Source: Bradyrhizobium barranii subsp. apii
GTDB taxonomy: Bacteria > Pseudomonadota > Alphaproteobacteria > Rhizobiales > Xanthobacteraceae
DNA: 64,000 nucleotides
Direction of reading: 5' to 3'
NCBI RefSeq assembly: GCF_011516635.5
Contig: NZ_CP096255.1
Span: forward strand, 62,001-126,000
Position 1 is the first letter of the stretch. Each line of letters opens with the position of its first letter. Shown here in pieces: positions 17,530-26,447 of this stretch. The notes beneath the pieces were generated by a model. It was not told where the DNA came from and searched no databases. It worked only from the letters and a program-made list of their open reading frames with translations. Both the position numbers and the translations under genes were made by a program.

Positions 17530-20500
17530 ATGGATTTCACCTCAACTAGCCGACTGCAGCAACAATCGAACAGCGCCGCCCAGCAAGAGACTGCACCGGT
17601 GTCCCCGTCGACAGACGCGGCGGCCTTTGAGCGGCAGCTAAGCGAGATCACCCGTCCAGGTGATCGTGTGCTGATGCAGGCCCCCCCCCCCATCAAGTCG
17701 CCGCATCGCCATCGGAGGCGCAGCCCATCATGCAGGCGAGCGGGCACGAATGCCCTCCAGCGTCGCAGGATGGAGGCGGCGGGCCAATGCCAGGCGCCTC
17801 GGCGCTGCAGCCTGGCCAGTCAGCAGAGGTTTACGGTACCCGCAGGCGTCCTCTTTATTCCCAAGATGCTGACCTTATTTTGGAGCTTGAGGAGGCCTTC
17901 ATCAAAGGGGGGGCTGCCGAACGCACTGCCAAGGAGAATGTAGGTCATCTTCTCAGATTGGGCCGCTGGCTCTTTGAAAACAAAAAGCAGTCCATTGCTG
18001 CTCGGCTCGACGACGAGTCGTTGACCGTTGATGCGTGCGAGTTCTTCGGAAAGGGTAATCCCACGAGACTCATTACGGCAATAGGTCATCTCCGGACCTC
18101 GCAGTCGACGGGCGGAATCGTGCCGATCGCAGACCGCGCTAAGCTGAATCCTTATCCCCAGGACGCGGCTCTCATCAAAGAGTACAAAAACGAAGCAACG
18201 ACAGGTACCGCCAGTACCTATGCATTTGCCCTTAGCAGTTTCAGTGACTACCTGCGTGAAAACAACAAGAAGGGCATTGCTGCTCGGCTTTCCGGCAAGG
18301 CGTTGGATGGAGATGTCGGAGACTATAAGAAGGACGCCGGTGGTAATAGGCGGATCGGTGCCGCACTGACCCATCTCCGAAAATCGTCGGCCGGCGCTAT
18401 GGCGATGGAGCTTGAGCGCCATATTTCCCCCTTTCCTGATCCCGAACGCGCGGCCCTGATGGAGCCGAGGCGGGTCAGCGACGCCGCTGCGGAGCACAGC
18501 GCGTCGCAGCGAGCTTTCAGTCGGCCAGAGGAGCTTCCTGCAGAAGGCTACGATCAGGATTTGGTTTTGGGGCTGATGGACGAACCCGGTCCGTCGCACT
18601 CGGCGCTGCAGCCGGCTCAGTCAACTGGAGTTTTGAGAAGGCAGAGGAAGCAGCCACTTTATTCCGAGGATGGTCCCCTTATTTCGGGGCTTGAGAAGGC
18701 CCTCATCAAGGGCGGGGCCACCGAAATCACCGCCAAGGCCAATGTATGGCCCCTTCGCAGCTTTGGCCGCTGGCTTGTCGCAAATAACAAAGAGTCCATT
18801 GCTGCTCGGCTTAACGACGAGTCGTTGACCGTTGATGCGCGCGAGTTCTTCGGAAAGGGTAACCCCACGAGACTCCTTACGGCAATAGGTCATCTCCGGA
18901 CCTCGCAGTCGACAGGCGGAATCGTGCCGATCGCAGACCGCGCTAAGCTGAATCCTTATCCCCAGGACGCGGCTCTCATCAAAGAGTACAAAAACGAAGC
19001 AGCGACAGGTACCGCCATTACCTATGCATTTACCCTTAGCAGTTTCAGTGACTACCTGCGTGAAAACAACAAGCCGGGCATTGCTGTTCGGCTTTCCGGC
19101 AAGGCGTTGGATGGAGATGTCGAGGATTATAAGAAGGACGCCGGTGGTAATAGGCGGATCGGTGCCGCGCTGGCCTATCTCCGAAAATCGTCGGCCGGCG
19201 CTAAGGCGATGGAGCTCGAGCGCCATATTTCCCCCTTTCCTGATCCCGAAGACGCGGCCCTGATGGAGACGAGGCGGGTCGGCGACGCCGCTGCGGAGCA
19301 CAGCGCGTCGCAGGAAGCTGGCAGTTGGCCAGAGGAGCTGCTTCCTGCGGAAGCCCACGATCAGGATTTGCTTTGGGGGCTGATGGACGAACCCGGCCCG
19401 TCGTCCTCGGCGCTGCAGCCGGCTCGATCAACCGGGGTTCGCAGGAAGCAGCCTCTTTATTCCGAGGACGCTCCCCTTATTTCGGAGCTTGAGGAGGCCC
19501 TCATCAAGGGCGGGGCCGCTGAAGCCACCGCTAAGGATTATGCAGGTTCTCTTCGCAGGTTTGGCCGCTGGCTCTTCGCAAATGACAAAAAGGGCATTGC
19601 TGCTCGGCCCGACGACGAGTCGTTGACCATTGATGCGCGCGAGTTCATCGGAAAGGGTGATCCCGCGAAACTCCTTGCGGCAATAGATCATCTCCGGACC
19701 TCGCAGTCGACGGGCGGGATCGTGCCGATCGCAGGCCGCGCTAAGCTGAATCCTTATCCCCAGGACGTGGCTCTCATCAAAGAGTACAAAAACAAAGCTG
19801 CGACAGGTACCGTACGTACCTATGCAGTTGTTCTTAACAGTTTCAGTGACTACCTGCGTGAAAATAACAAGAAGGGCATTGCTGCTCGGCTTTCCGGCAA
19901 GGCGTTGGATGGAGATGTCGAGAGCTATAGGAAGGACGCCGGGGGTAATCGGAATATCGGTGCCGCACTGGCTGATCTCCGAAAATCGCAGGCCGGCGCT
20001 AAAGCGATGGAGCTCGAGCGCCATATTTCCCCCGGTCCTGATCCCGAAAACGCGGTACTGATGGAGCCGATGCCCGCCGGCGGCGCCGCTGCGCAGCACA
20101 GCGCGTCGCAGGACGCGGGCAGTTGGCCAAAGGAGCTGCTTCCTGTAGAAGGCTACGATCAGGATTTGCTTTGGGAGCTGATGGACGAACCCGGCCCGTC
20201 GTCATCTCTTCTTGAGCCAGCCGCGCGCCATGACCAGTCATCGGATCCCGGAGAGTCCATTCGTCCCTTGAATTGGGGCTACGACCGCCAGCAGTTCCCG
20301 GACGAGCCGATCGGTGCACTTGCCAAGAGCAACCTCCTGCCAAGCAAGGAGGTCCTCATCAACGATGAGCATGACACAGCTGAATTGAGGCCAGCGAAGA
20401 GGCCGAGGACCCTAGACAATCTGCACGGCGTTGCCATTGAGCGGCAACTGAGCGAGATCGTCGCTTCAGGCGGTCGCCTGCTGACGTCGGCCCCCACCCA

Positions 20501-21545
20501 TCAACTGGGTGCATCGCCATGGCAGGCGCAGCCGACGATGCAGGGGAGTGGGTACCAAGATGCCACGGCGCTGCAGCGAGCTGTCAGTCGGCCATTGGTC
20601 CTCCCGGAAGGTTATGATCAGGATCTGCGTTTGATGGTGGAAGACGGCCCACCGTGGCCCGGGGTTCCCCCGGAGCAGGCGCAGGACATAGTCCAAGCTG
20701 GACAGCAGGAACCTGCCTGGTCCGCCTCAACCTGGTCGCCGCAGATGCCGCTCAACTTTGATTGGAGTATGTGGCCGATGCTGGAAGCATCGCCAGCGCA
20801 GGCTGCCAGGGCTCGCTCAAGCACCTACGGCGGTCCTCCATTGGTTGATCTGACTGCGGCCACGCCGTCTGAATCACGCGACGATGTTAATTCTGTGCCG
20901 GCGTTTCCGAGCACCTCCTACGATGCTCAGATCGGGGCTTTAGGTCCGACAGCCTCGCCTCACGGCCGCGGGCTGGTGCTCGAGGACACGGAATGGCTGG
21001 GCGACGAGCATGTCCTGAGAGATTACCAGCTCCTGGCGCAAGAGTTGGGGGGGGGGGACAATCCGAATCTCGCCGCCCGGACGCGGTTCGTGGATCCTCT
21101 CATAACCCTTGTTAGCCTGCGCTTGGGCACCGAGAGCGAAATGCTACGCGCATTCCAGCGCATCGTCCATGATCAGAATGGTGACGACACAGCCGACTTC
21201 CTGTTCCTGCCAGTGAACAATGCCCGTGCTACGAATCTCCCCGGCACCCATTGGTCGTTGCTGTTTGTTGATCGCCGCGACCGCGAAAGGCCGGTTGCCT
21301 ATCGCTACGACTCCATGGGGGAATACAACAACAGGCCCGCAGCAGAGCTCGCAGCAAGGCTGGGCGCCCGCCTGGAGTCACGCGGCATGACCCAGCAGCT
21401 GAACACTTATGATTGCGGCGTCTTCGTGGTGGACGGCACGCGGGCGCTGGTTAGGCAATTGGAGCAAGGACGAGCACCACACCTGCTGAACCTCAGCAGC
21501 CTCGTTGCCAATCGGCAGGCGCTGCAGAACCGACTCAGGGGCTGA
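17530..21545 (+). CDS. type III effector, NopD/Bel2-5-like SUMO (C48) protease with integrase-SAM-like repeats; frameshifted near the 5' end
   Basis: The open frame of ~1,280 codons ends at 21545. Its C-terminal ~180 residues are a Ulp1/C48 cysteine protease: His in GTHWSLLFVD (21248), Asp in YRYDSMGEY (21309), and Gln and Cys in QQLNTYDCGVFV (Cys at 21414), all present. Before it come three ~265-residue repeats (starting near 17850, 18646 and 19442) and a basic RPAKRPR possible nuclear signal near 20392. In plants such proteins remove SUMO; in NopD/Bel2-5/XopD this alters host signalling. The probable start is ATG 17530 (MDFTSTSRLQQQ), behind a tts box. That start is one frame away from the rest: the switch is at C11, 17681-17691, and 12 or 9 C would give about 1,338 residues. 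Evidence for the joined reading is that FERQLSEI...(shift)...HQVAASP is repeated in frame at 20437 as IERQLSEI...HQLGASP. As sequenced, translation from 17530 stops at 17943. Confidence 0.82.
17681..17691 (+). repeat. run of 11 C at the effector frame switch
   Basis: Eleven consecutive C lie between codon 51 of the 17530 frame (ending LMQA) and the CAT codon that opens the HQVAASP stretch in the main frame. Twelve or nine C would put both in one frame. Such runs are prone to replication slippage and also to sequencing miscounts. Confidence 0.9.
17850..20210 (+). repeat. three tandem ~795-bp coding repeats in the effector
   Basis: Units start near 17850, 18646 and 19442, each with RKQPLYSEDAPLISELEEALIKGG or close variants and ending near DEPGPSSSALQPA. 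Each unit has two related halves: one with GRWLFANDKKGIAAR...AAIDHLRTSQ, the other with SDYLRENNKKGIAAR...AALADLRKSQ. Long nucleotide stretches are identical between units, so duplication or conversion is recent. Confidence 0.9.
21047..21057 (+). repeat. run of 11 G inside the effector gene
   Basis: Eleven G encode the LGGGD of AQELGGGDNPNLAAR, about 190 bp before the catalytic His codon. As sequenced it keeps the frame. A change of one G would remove the protease domain. Confidence 0.9.
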
Positions 21546-21589
21546 TGTCGTACGCATACGACGAAGACCGCTTGATTGAAGCGTGCGCG

Positions 21590-22000
21590 CGGGCACGACG
21601 AACTCTATGATGGTTTGCGTGAAGGTCAGGCGGCTTGCTGACCGGCGGGCTCGGCGCAGGAGCTTCCATTCCCAGGGCAGCAGTTCGTGCAGATGCGATG
21701 CGGGAAGATCGGCGATACGGGCGAGGACGTCGGCGAGTCAGGCCTTGGGATCGACTTTGTTGAGGCGACAGGTCGTGATGATCGTCAGCATGATGGCGGC
21801 ACGGTCGGCGCCACGCTGGCTGCCGGCGAAGGTCCAGTTGCGCCTTCCCAAGGCGATGCCTCTCAATGCGCGCTCAGCACAATTGTTGGTCAAGCAGATC
21901 CTGCCTGTCATTCGGCCCAAACAGGGCTCTGCGTCGAGGGTAGAGGGTACCGCCGCGCTACCGGACAGGGCTGGTATCGGTAGGGTCACGAGATCGGGAC
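21590..22000 (-). pseudogene. IS66 family transposase (TnpC) C-terminal remnant
   Basis: On the minus strand GRICLTNNCAERALRGIALGRRNWTFAG and RAAIMLTIITTCRLNKVDPKA are typical of the IS66 TnpC C-terminus. The frame meets TGA at 21738, where a Trp codon is expected, and then continues LADVLARIADLPASHLHELLPWEWKLL. Upstream of about 22000 the resemblance ends. The remnant abuts the effector's 3' side, so the effector lies between IS3 and IS66 debris. Confidence 0.75.
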
Positions 22001-22162
22001 GAAGCGCGAAATTGGTTTGCATTTGCACGCCGCCAAGCCGCACCGATCGCGTCCAAGACAAGCCGCCCGAGATCGTATCGCCCCAAGATAGATAATCAGG
22101 CGCTCGGTATCCGAATACGCCCACGTGGAGGCGAGGCGCGTCAGACCGCCAAACTCCTGTGA

Positions 22163-22483
22163 CACTGAACCGCCCCGGGTTTGCGAAGGCAATTTAGTCT
22201 AGTTTAAGTTATGCCGCCATGGGGGGTGTTCCAGCATGGCGTAGTAGCGTTTCTCGGCTTCGGCCGGCAGTATGTTGCCGATGGGCGCGAGGAGCCGTCG
22301 GTTGTTGAACCAATCCACCCATTCCAGGTCGCAATCTCGACGGCCTCGAAGCTGCGCCATGGGCCGCGCCGATGGATCACCTCGGCCTTGTAGAGACCGT
22401 TGATGGTTTCGGCGAGAGCATTGTCATAGGAATCTCCGACGCTGCCGACAGAAGGCCCCACACCAGCTTCAGCCAAGCGCTCG
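22163..22483 (-). mobile_element. IS3 (IS51-like) 3' end fragment
   Basis: The DNA from GAACCGCCCCGGGTTTGCG (about 22166) to AGCCAAGCGCTCG (22483) matches the left third of the element at 15946: end repeat plus the 3' part of orfB. At 22484 it switches abruptly to IS1380 sequence, with no duplication at the junction. Confidence 0.85.
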
Positions 22484-22782
22484 GTGCGCGCGCAATACAG
22501 GCTGTCGTAGATCCACTCGGCCGAGCCGACATCAAGGCTGGTGACCACGAAGCGGATGTCGAGGCCGAGCATCGTCGCCTCAATACGGGCGACGGTACGC
22601 CGTTCGCGATCCCAGGACTTGACCTTGTGGCGCGTCTCGGTATAGCCACGCAGAACCGGCAGGTTCTCGATGGCGCGTCGCGTGCGGATGCCGTCGGCGG
22701 CCTCGTCGACTTTTCTGGCGAGCGGCTTGGTGCCGGACAGACCGAAGATGTAGTCGATGCCGTTGGTCTCGCACCACGCCAT
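22204..22782 (-). pseudogene. chimeric open frame: IS1380 transposase core fused to IS3 OrfB C-terminus
   Basis: The 192-codon minus-strand frame starts in IS1380 sequence (MAWCETNGIDYIFGLSGTKP ... WIYDSLYCAR) and, without a break, enters IS3 OrfB sequence (ERLAEAGVGPSVGSVGDSYD, then the Glu-bearing NALAETINGLYKAEV). A shift after FEAVEIATW scrambles the last ~40 residues. It is the product of recombination between fragments, and there is no reason to expect activity. Confidence 0.8.
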
Positions 22783-22817
22783 TGCCTCCGGTGCCTCCGG
22801 CCGGGCATAGTGCCCAG
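22484..22817 (-). mobile_element. IS1380 internal fragment
   Basis: This segment closely matches the interior of the IS1380 copies at 13033 and 26448, with several base differences and a GGTGCCTCC duplication near 22790. It lacks both element ends. It joins IS3 sequence on the left and ISNCY-like sequence on the right. Confidence 0.85.
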
Positions 22818-23151
22818 CCGCAGCTTCACGCTCCGGCTGCGGTCACGCAGCTTGGTCCCGACCGCACCCACAATATCCGTGATCTTCTTCATGGTGCGGG
22901 TCAGCACCCGAACTCCATCCCCCAATAACGTGCTGTCGGTCGGATGGTGGATGTTACTCTCCACGACGGTCGTATCCACGCGCATGCGCCGGCCCGCAAC
23001 GACGCCGTTGTCATGCGCTATTTTTGCGGATTCCGACGAAGCCGGCCATGCATTCCAATTCGAAGCCGGCCGGGTATTCCGATCTGAAGCCGGCCACCCG
23101 TGGCGTCGTTCGCATGGGTCAATTTCATGATGTCGTCGAGGGCTGGGAAGG

Positions 23152-23904
23152 TCAAGAGACCGGTTGATCTTGAGCGGGTTGCTTCTGCTTCCTGAGGCTC
23201 TCTCCTTTGAGTTCGATGCGGTAGGCATTGTGGACGAGGCGATCGAGAATCGCGTCGGCGATGGTGGGGTTGCCGATGATTTCGTACCAGCGATCGACGG
23301 GCAGCTGGCTGGTGACGATAATCGAGCGGGCTTCGTATCGATCCTCGACGATTTCGAGCAAATCACGGCGCTGGTCGGCGTCGAGAGGTTCTGGTCCCCA
23401 GTCGTCCAGGATCAGCAGATCAAGTCGTGCGATCGCCCGCAGCATCTTGGTATAGCGGCCATCGGCGCGGCCGAGTGCGAGAGCGGCGAAGAGACGCGGC
23501 ACACGATGGTAGGCAACTGAGAAGTCGTCTCGGCAAGCCTTGTTGCCGAGGGCACAAGCGAGCCAGCTCTTGCCGACGCCGCACGGCCCGGTAACAAGGA
23601 GATTATGTCGTGCCCGGATCCAGTCGCCAGCGGCGAGTTTTAGAAAGAGCGTGCGGTCGAGGCCGCGGATAGCGCGGTAATCGACATCCTCGACGCAGGC
23701 GGCATGACGCAGCTTGGCGGCTCGAGCTCTGCTTTCGAACCGCTTTTGCTGGCGCAGCGTTTTCTCGTGTTCCAGGAGCAACGCCAGCCATTCGGCGTGT
23801 TCGAGGCTGCGCGCTTCGGACTGGGCATCGAGGTCCTTGAAGCCTTTGGCCATACCGTGGAGACCAAGGCTATGCAGCAGGTCGAGGGTGGGATGGGTGA
23901 GCAT
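23152..23904 (-). CDS. istB: IS21 family helper ATPase IstB (element 2)
   Basis: This 250-residue AAA+ ATPase has Walker A GPCGVGKSWLACALG, Walker B LLILDDWGPE and the TSQLPVDRWYEIIGNPT sensor block. ATG at 23904 follows AAAGGATTATCCAGC; an earlier ATG at 23922 overlaps the istA end and lacks a site. It lies 14 bp after istA on the same strand. The frame is intact. Confidence 0.92.
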   Translation of the reverse strand: MLTHPTLDLLHSLGLHGMAKGFKDLDAQSEARSLEHAEWLALLLEHEKTLRQQKRFESRARAAKLRHAACVEDVDYRAIRGLDRTLFLKLAAGDWIRARHNLLVTGPCGVGKSWLACALGNKACRDDFSVAYHRVPRLFAALALGRADGRYTKMLRAIARLDLLILDDWGPEPLDADQRRDLLEIVEDRYEARSIIVTSQLPVDRWYEIIGNPTIADAILDRLVHNAYRIELKGESLRKQKQPAQDQPVS

Positions 23905-23918
23905 GCTGGATAATCCTT

Positions 23919-25454
23919 TCAATGGAAGTAACCGGGGCCGCGCAGATTGGGATGTTCGATGATCGCGTCCTCGGTATCGCGAGAACTGCGTTCGAGCTTG
24001 TTGGCGATGATGGAGGCGATGCTCTTGTAGGTCAGTGCGCTGACCGCGACCGCGCGGGCCGCGATCAGCTCGGCGCGTTCGGGATCAATATCCTTGAACA
24101 GCCGAAGCACGCCGAGACAGGTCCGGAATCCCTGTTCGGGATGAGGCCGATTGGCCAGGATGGCGAGAACGAGCCCCTCGGTGTTGGGCCCGATCGACCG
24201 CCCCCAGCGCCGGAATCGATCGGGAGTCCACTCGGCGTAACGCCGATGCGCACTGGGCATGTGATCGGGATCAGTGCCGTGCCGGCGGCCGCCATAACGG
24301 CGCTGGTGAGCAGCAACACGCAAACCCCGATGGAACAACTCGATGGTCCGGGTGGTGGCGCGAACGTCGACCTGCTCCCGGATCAGGCCGTGTGGAACTG
24401 AGTAGAAGAAGCCGTCGACCTCGACGTGATAATCGAGCGAGACGCGGGCCAGGAGCCATTCCGCGAACTGATAGTCGGCATCCGGCAACGGCGCCAGGAC
24501 AGGCATCTCGACGGTCTCGAACAATTGTCGGCGGCTGACGCCGATCCGGCGCATGACGTGGGCGTTGATGCGCTCCAGCGCGGCGGCGATTGCCGCATTC
24601 GCCTCAGCCAGCGAGAAGAAGGTCTGCCGGCGAAGCCGCCCGAGGATATAGGTCTGGGCAAAACGCACTCCGGCTTCCACTTTTGCCTTATCCCGGGGCT
24701 TTCTTGGCCGTGCCGGAAGGATGCCAACGCCGTAATGGGACGCCATCATCCCGTAGCTGCGATTGATTTCGGGGTCGTAGAACGACGCCCGGTGCACGCC
24801 GGACTTCAGATTGTCAGGGACGACGAGGCGTGGCACCCCGCCAAAGAACCGGAACATTCGGACATGAGCCTCGATCCAGTCCGAAAGTGTCTGCGTCCAG
24901 GTCGCCTCGGCGTAGGTGTAATTCGAGGCGCCAAGCACGGCGACGAAGATCTCCGCGTCGCGCACAACCCCGGTTGCGCGATCAACGATCATGATCTTCT
25001 TGCCGGAGTAATCGACAAAGACCTTGTCGCCGGCCGGATGGTCCTGCCGCATCGTCGGAGACAGCCGCCGCTCGAATTCCCGGAATAAATCGCAGAACCG
25101 GCTGTAGCCATAACCTTCCGGATGGACCGCCCGGTACTCCTCCCACAGCACCATCAGATTGACGCCAGGCCGCTTCAGCTCACAGGCCAGCGAGGCCCAA
25201 TCCGGCTCCCGGCGCCGGCGGAAGCCGCGCCTGACGCCGGCATGGGCAAACAGACGTTGTTCAAGAACGGCGTCGGTCAGATCGCCCGCCAAAGGCCACG
25301 CCAGCCCGGCAGTCGAGGCACGCTTGAGATTGTCCTGGATCGTGCTGCGCGCCACCCCGAGCGTGCGCCCGATCTCCCGGGCGCTCACCCCATCACGGGC
25401 AAGCCGCAGCATCTGTCGTATCTGTCGCATGGTCAGTTCTCTCTTGGCCGGCAT
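23919..25454 (-). CDS. istA: IS21 family transposase IstA (element 2)
   Basis: This 511-residue rve transposase has an N-terminal HTH (MRQIRQMLRLARDGVSAREIG...GVARSTIQDNLKR). Its catalytic Asp residues lie in KVFVDYSGKKIM and RLVVPDNLKSGV, and the Glu in DKAKVEAGVRFAQ. It ends RGPGYFH, as in element 1. ATG at 25454 follows GAGGGGAAGCGG; the longer frame from 25544 would start in the end repeats. No lesion is seen. Confidence 0.92.
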   Translation of the reverse strand: MPAKRELTMRQIRQMLRLARDGVSAREIGRTLGVARSTIQDNLKRASTAGLAWPLAGDLTDAVLEQRLFAHAGVRRGFRRRREPDWASLACELKRPGVNLMVLWEEYRAVHPEGYGYSRFCDLFREFERRLSPTMRQDHPAGDKVFVDYSGKKIMIVDRATGVVRDAEIFVAVLGASNYTYAEATWTQTLSDWIEAHVRMFRFFGGVPRLVVPDNLKSGVHRASFYDPEINRSYGMMASHYGVGILPARPRKPRDKAKVEAGVRFAQTYILGRLRRQTFFSLAEANAAIAAALERINAHVMRRIGVSRRQLFETVEMPVLAPLPDADYQFAEWLLARVSLDYHVEVDGFFYSVPHGLIREQVDVRATTRTIELFHRGLRVAAHQRRYGGRRHGTDPDHMPSAHRRYAEWTPDRFRRWGRSIGPNTEGLVLAILANRPHPEQGFRTCLGVLRLFKDIDPERAELIAARAVAVSALTYKSIASIIANKLERSSRDTEDAIIEHPNLRGPGYFH

Positions 25455-25974
25455 CCGCTTCCCCTCGTGGATCAACGAGGGACTTGATGCCTGAAGGACT
25501 GACCCAAACGAAAACGCCGACTTCCAAAACCCGGCCGGCTTCAAGTCGGAATACCCGGCCGGAATAAATCGGAATCCGCACTATTTTCACCATTCGATCA
25601 TTGATCTGCCTGAGCACATGCGGCCCGATCGCAAAGCCCCATCGCCCCATGGTCTTGGCATCTGGCATCTTCCCGCTGCCCACTCGGGCGAAGTCGCGGT
25701 ACACGAGGTTGGCGCGCACCTCGCGTTCCAAGGCGGCATAGCTCAAGTTGCGGATGTGCTTGAGGACAGCAGACGTAACGCCACCTCGGCCGGCGAGCCG
25801 AGCCTGCCGCGGCTGCGGCTCTTGGGATGCCGCTTCGCCAGCGCTTCGTAGACCGTCGTCACGATGTCGTCGTCCGCCAGCACCCGATAGGCATACGCCA
25901 TCCAGTCTTCGCGCAGATCGCTCACATCCTCGGTGATCAACCCGTCGCCGAAGCTGAGCTGCGCTCGCCGCATC

Positions 25975-26253
25975 TCAATCATGCCGTCGCCCCGCGCGCC
26001 TTCGATGCGGCTCCGGACGTAGCAGTTCATGGTTGAGCTCGCAGATGTCCTCAATCGCCTGCTTCGGCTGCTGATAATTGTCGAGCCAGCGGCGGACCTC
26101 GGCGACCCGCTCGCGGCGAACGCTGAACTGTTGCGTGCGCCCGCCAGCGTAAGTCACGGTCAGCACGAACACCTGATGCCCTTCGCCGCGCGCGCATTTC
26201 GGGCAGCCCCGGGTGTGCCGGACAGTGCGCTCCAACAACGACCCACGCAGCAA
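25975..26253 (-). CDS. small conserved protein, DUF6788-like
   Basis: The frame can start at TTG 26253 or further upstream without an ATG. It shows LLERTVRHTRGCPKCARGEGH, then a beta-like VLTVTYAGGRTQQFSVRRER and a helix VAEVRRWLDNYQQPKQAIEDICELN. This pattern (short Cys-rich hairpin, then a regulator-like helix) recalls DUF6788, often found with transposases; that is from memory. The CPKC pair could bind metal with other residues. It overlaps the start of the ISNCY-type transposase and may belong to that element. Confidence 0.5.
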   Translation of the reverse strand: MLRGSLLERTVRHTRGCPKCARGEGHQVFVLTVTYAGGRTQQFSVRRERVAEVRRWLDNYQQPKQAIEDICELNHELLRPEPHRRRAGRRHD

Positions 26254-26447
26254 TTCGCCGCTAACCGGCAGCTTGCCGACGAGCTTGTCGCGCGCCTGAA
26301 GGGTTCGATGGCGAACTATCTACAAAAATGAATCAATGGCGACCGCGCAAGTCAAGCCTTGCTCCGTTCGACCTTGCAGTTTTCCGCCGAAGCGCTGATT
26401 CTACACGCGGCCAAGGCCTTCGAATTTTGCGCCGGGAAGTAGACTAG

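Larger units (their letters stand above)
23025..25580 (-). mobile_element. IS21 family element 2, in an ISNCY-type gene
   Basis: The 2556-bp element begins TGCGGATTCCGAC and ends in ATCGGAATCCGCA. It is flanked by a 7-bp duplication, CTATTTT, at 23018-23024 and 25581-25587. Subterminal GAAGCCGGCC-like units repeat at both ends. It differs clearly from IS21 element 1 in both genes and ends. Confidence 0.93.
22818..25982 (-). pseudogene. ISNCY-type transposase broken by IS21, a frameshift and a 3' deletion
   Basis: The minus strand begins at ATG 25982 (MIEMRRAQLSFGDGLITEDV). It runs to EVALRLL near 25757, where one missing base shifts the frame, and continues YAALEREVRANLVYRDFARV to DRMVKI at the IS21 edge (25588). 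On the other side of IS21 it resumes HDNGVVAGRRMRVDTTVVES and ends at SRSVKLRL near 22818, where IS1380 debris begins. The Asp of RVDTTVV is one catalytic position. Removing IS21 and one copy of CTATTTT rejoins the two sides. Confidence 0.85.

Noticed and set aside
17730..17732. ATG 17730 as the effector start
   Set aside because: It lacks a ribosome site and a secretion-signal-like N-terminus. The internal repeat at 20437 shows that coding continues upstream of it across the C run.
17850..20210. Direct repeats as a possible CRISPR array
   Set aside because: Units are ~795 bp, fully coding and in frame, with no short repeat-spacer structure or cas genes.
21547..21562. GTCGTA-CGCA-TACGAC hairpin as the effector terminator
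   Set aside because: The stem is only 6 bp and there is no T run; too weak to call.
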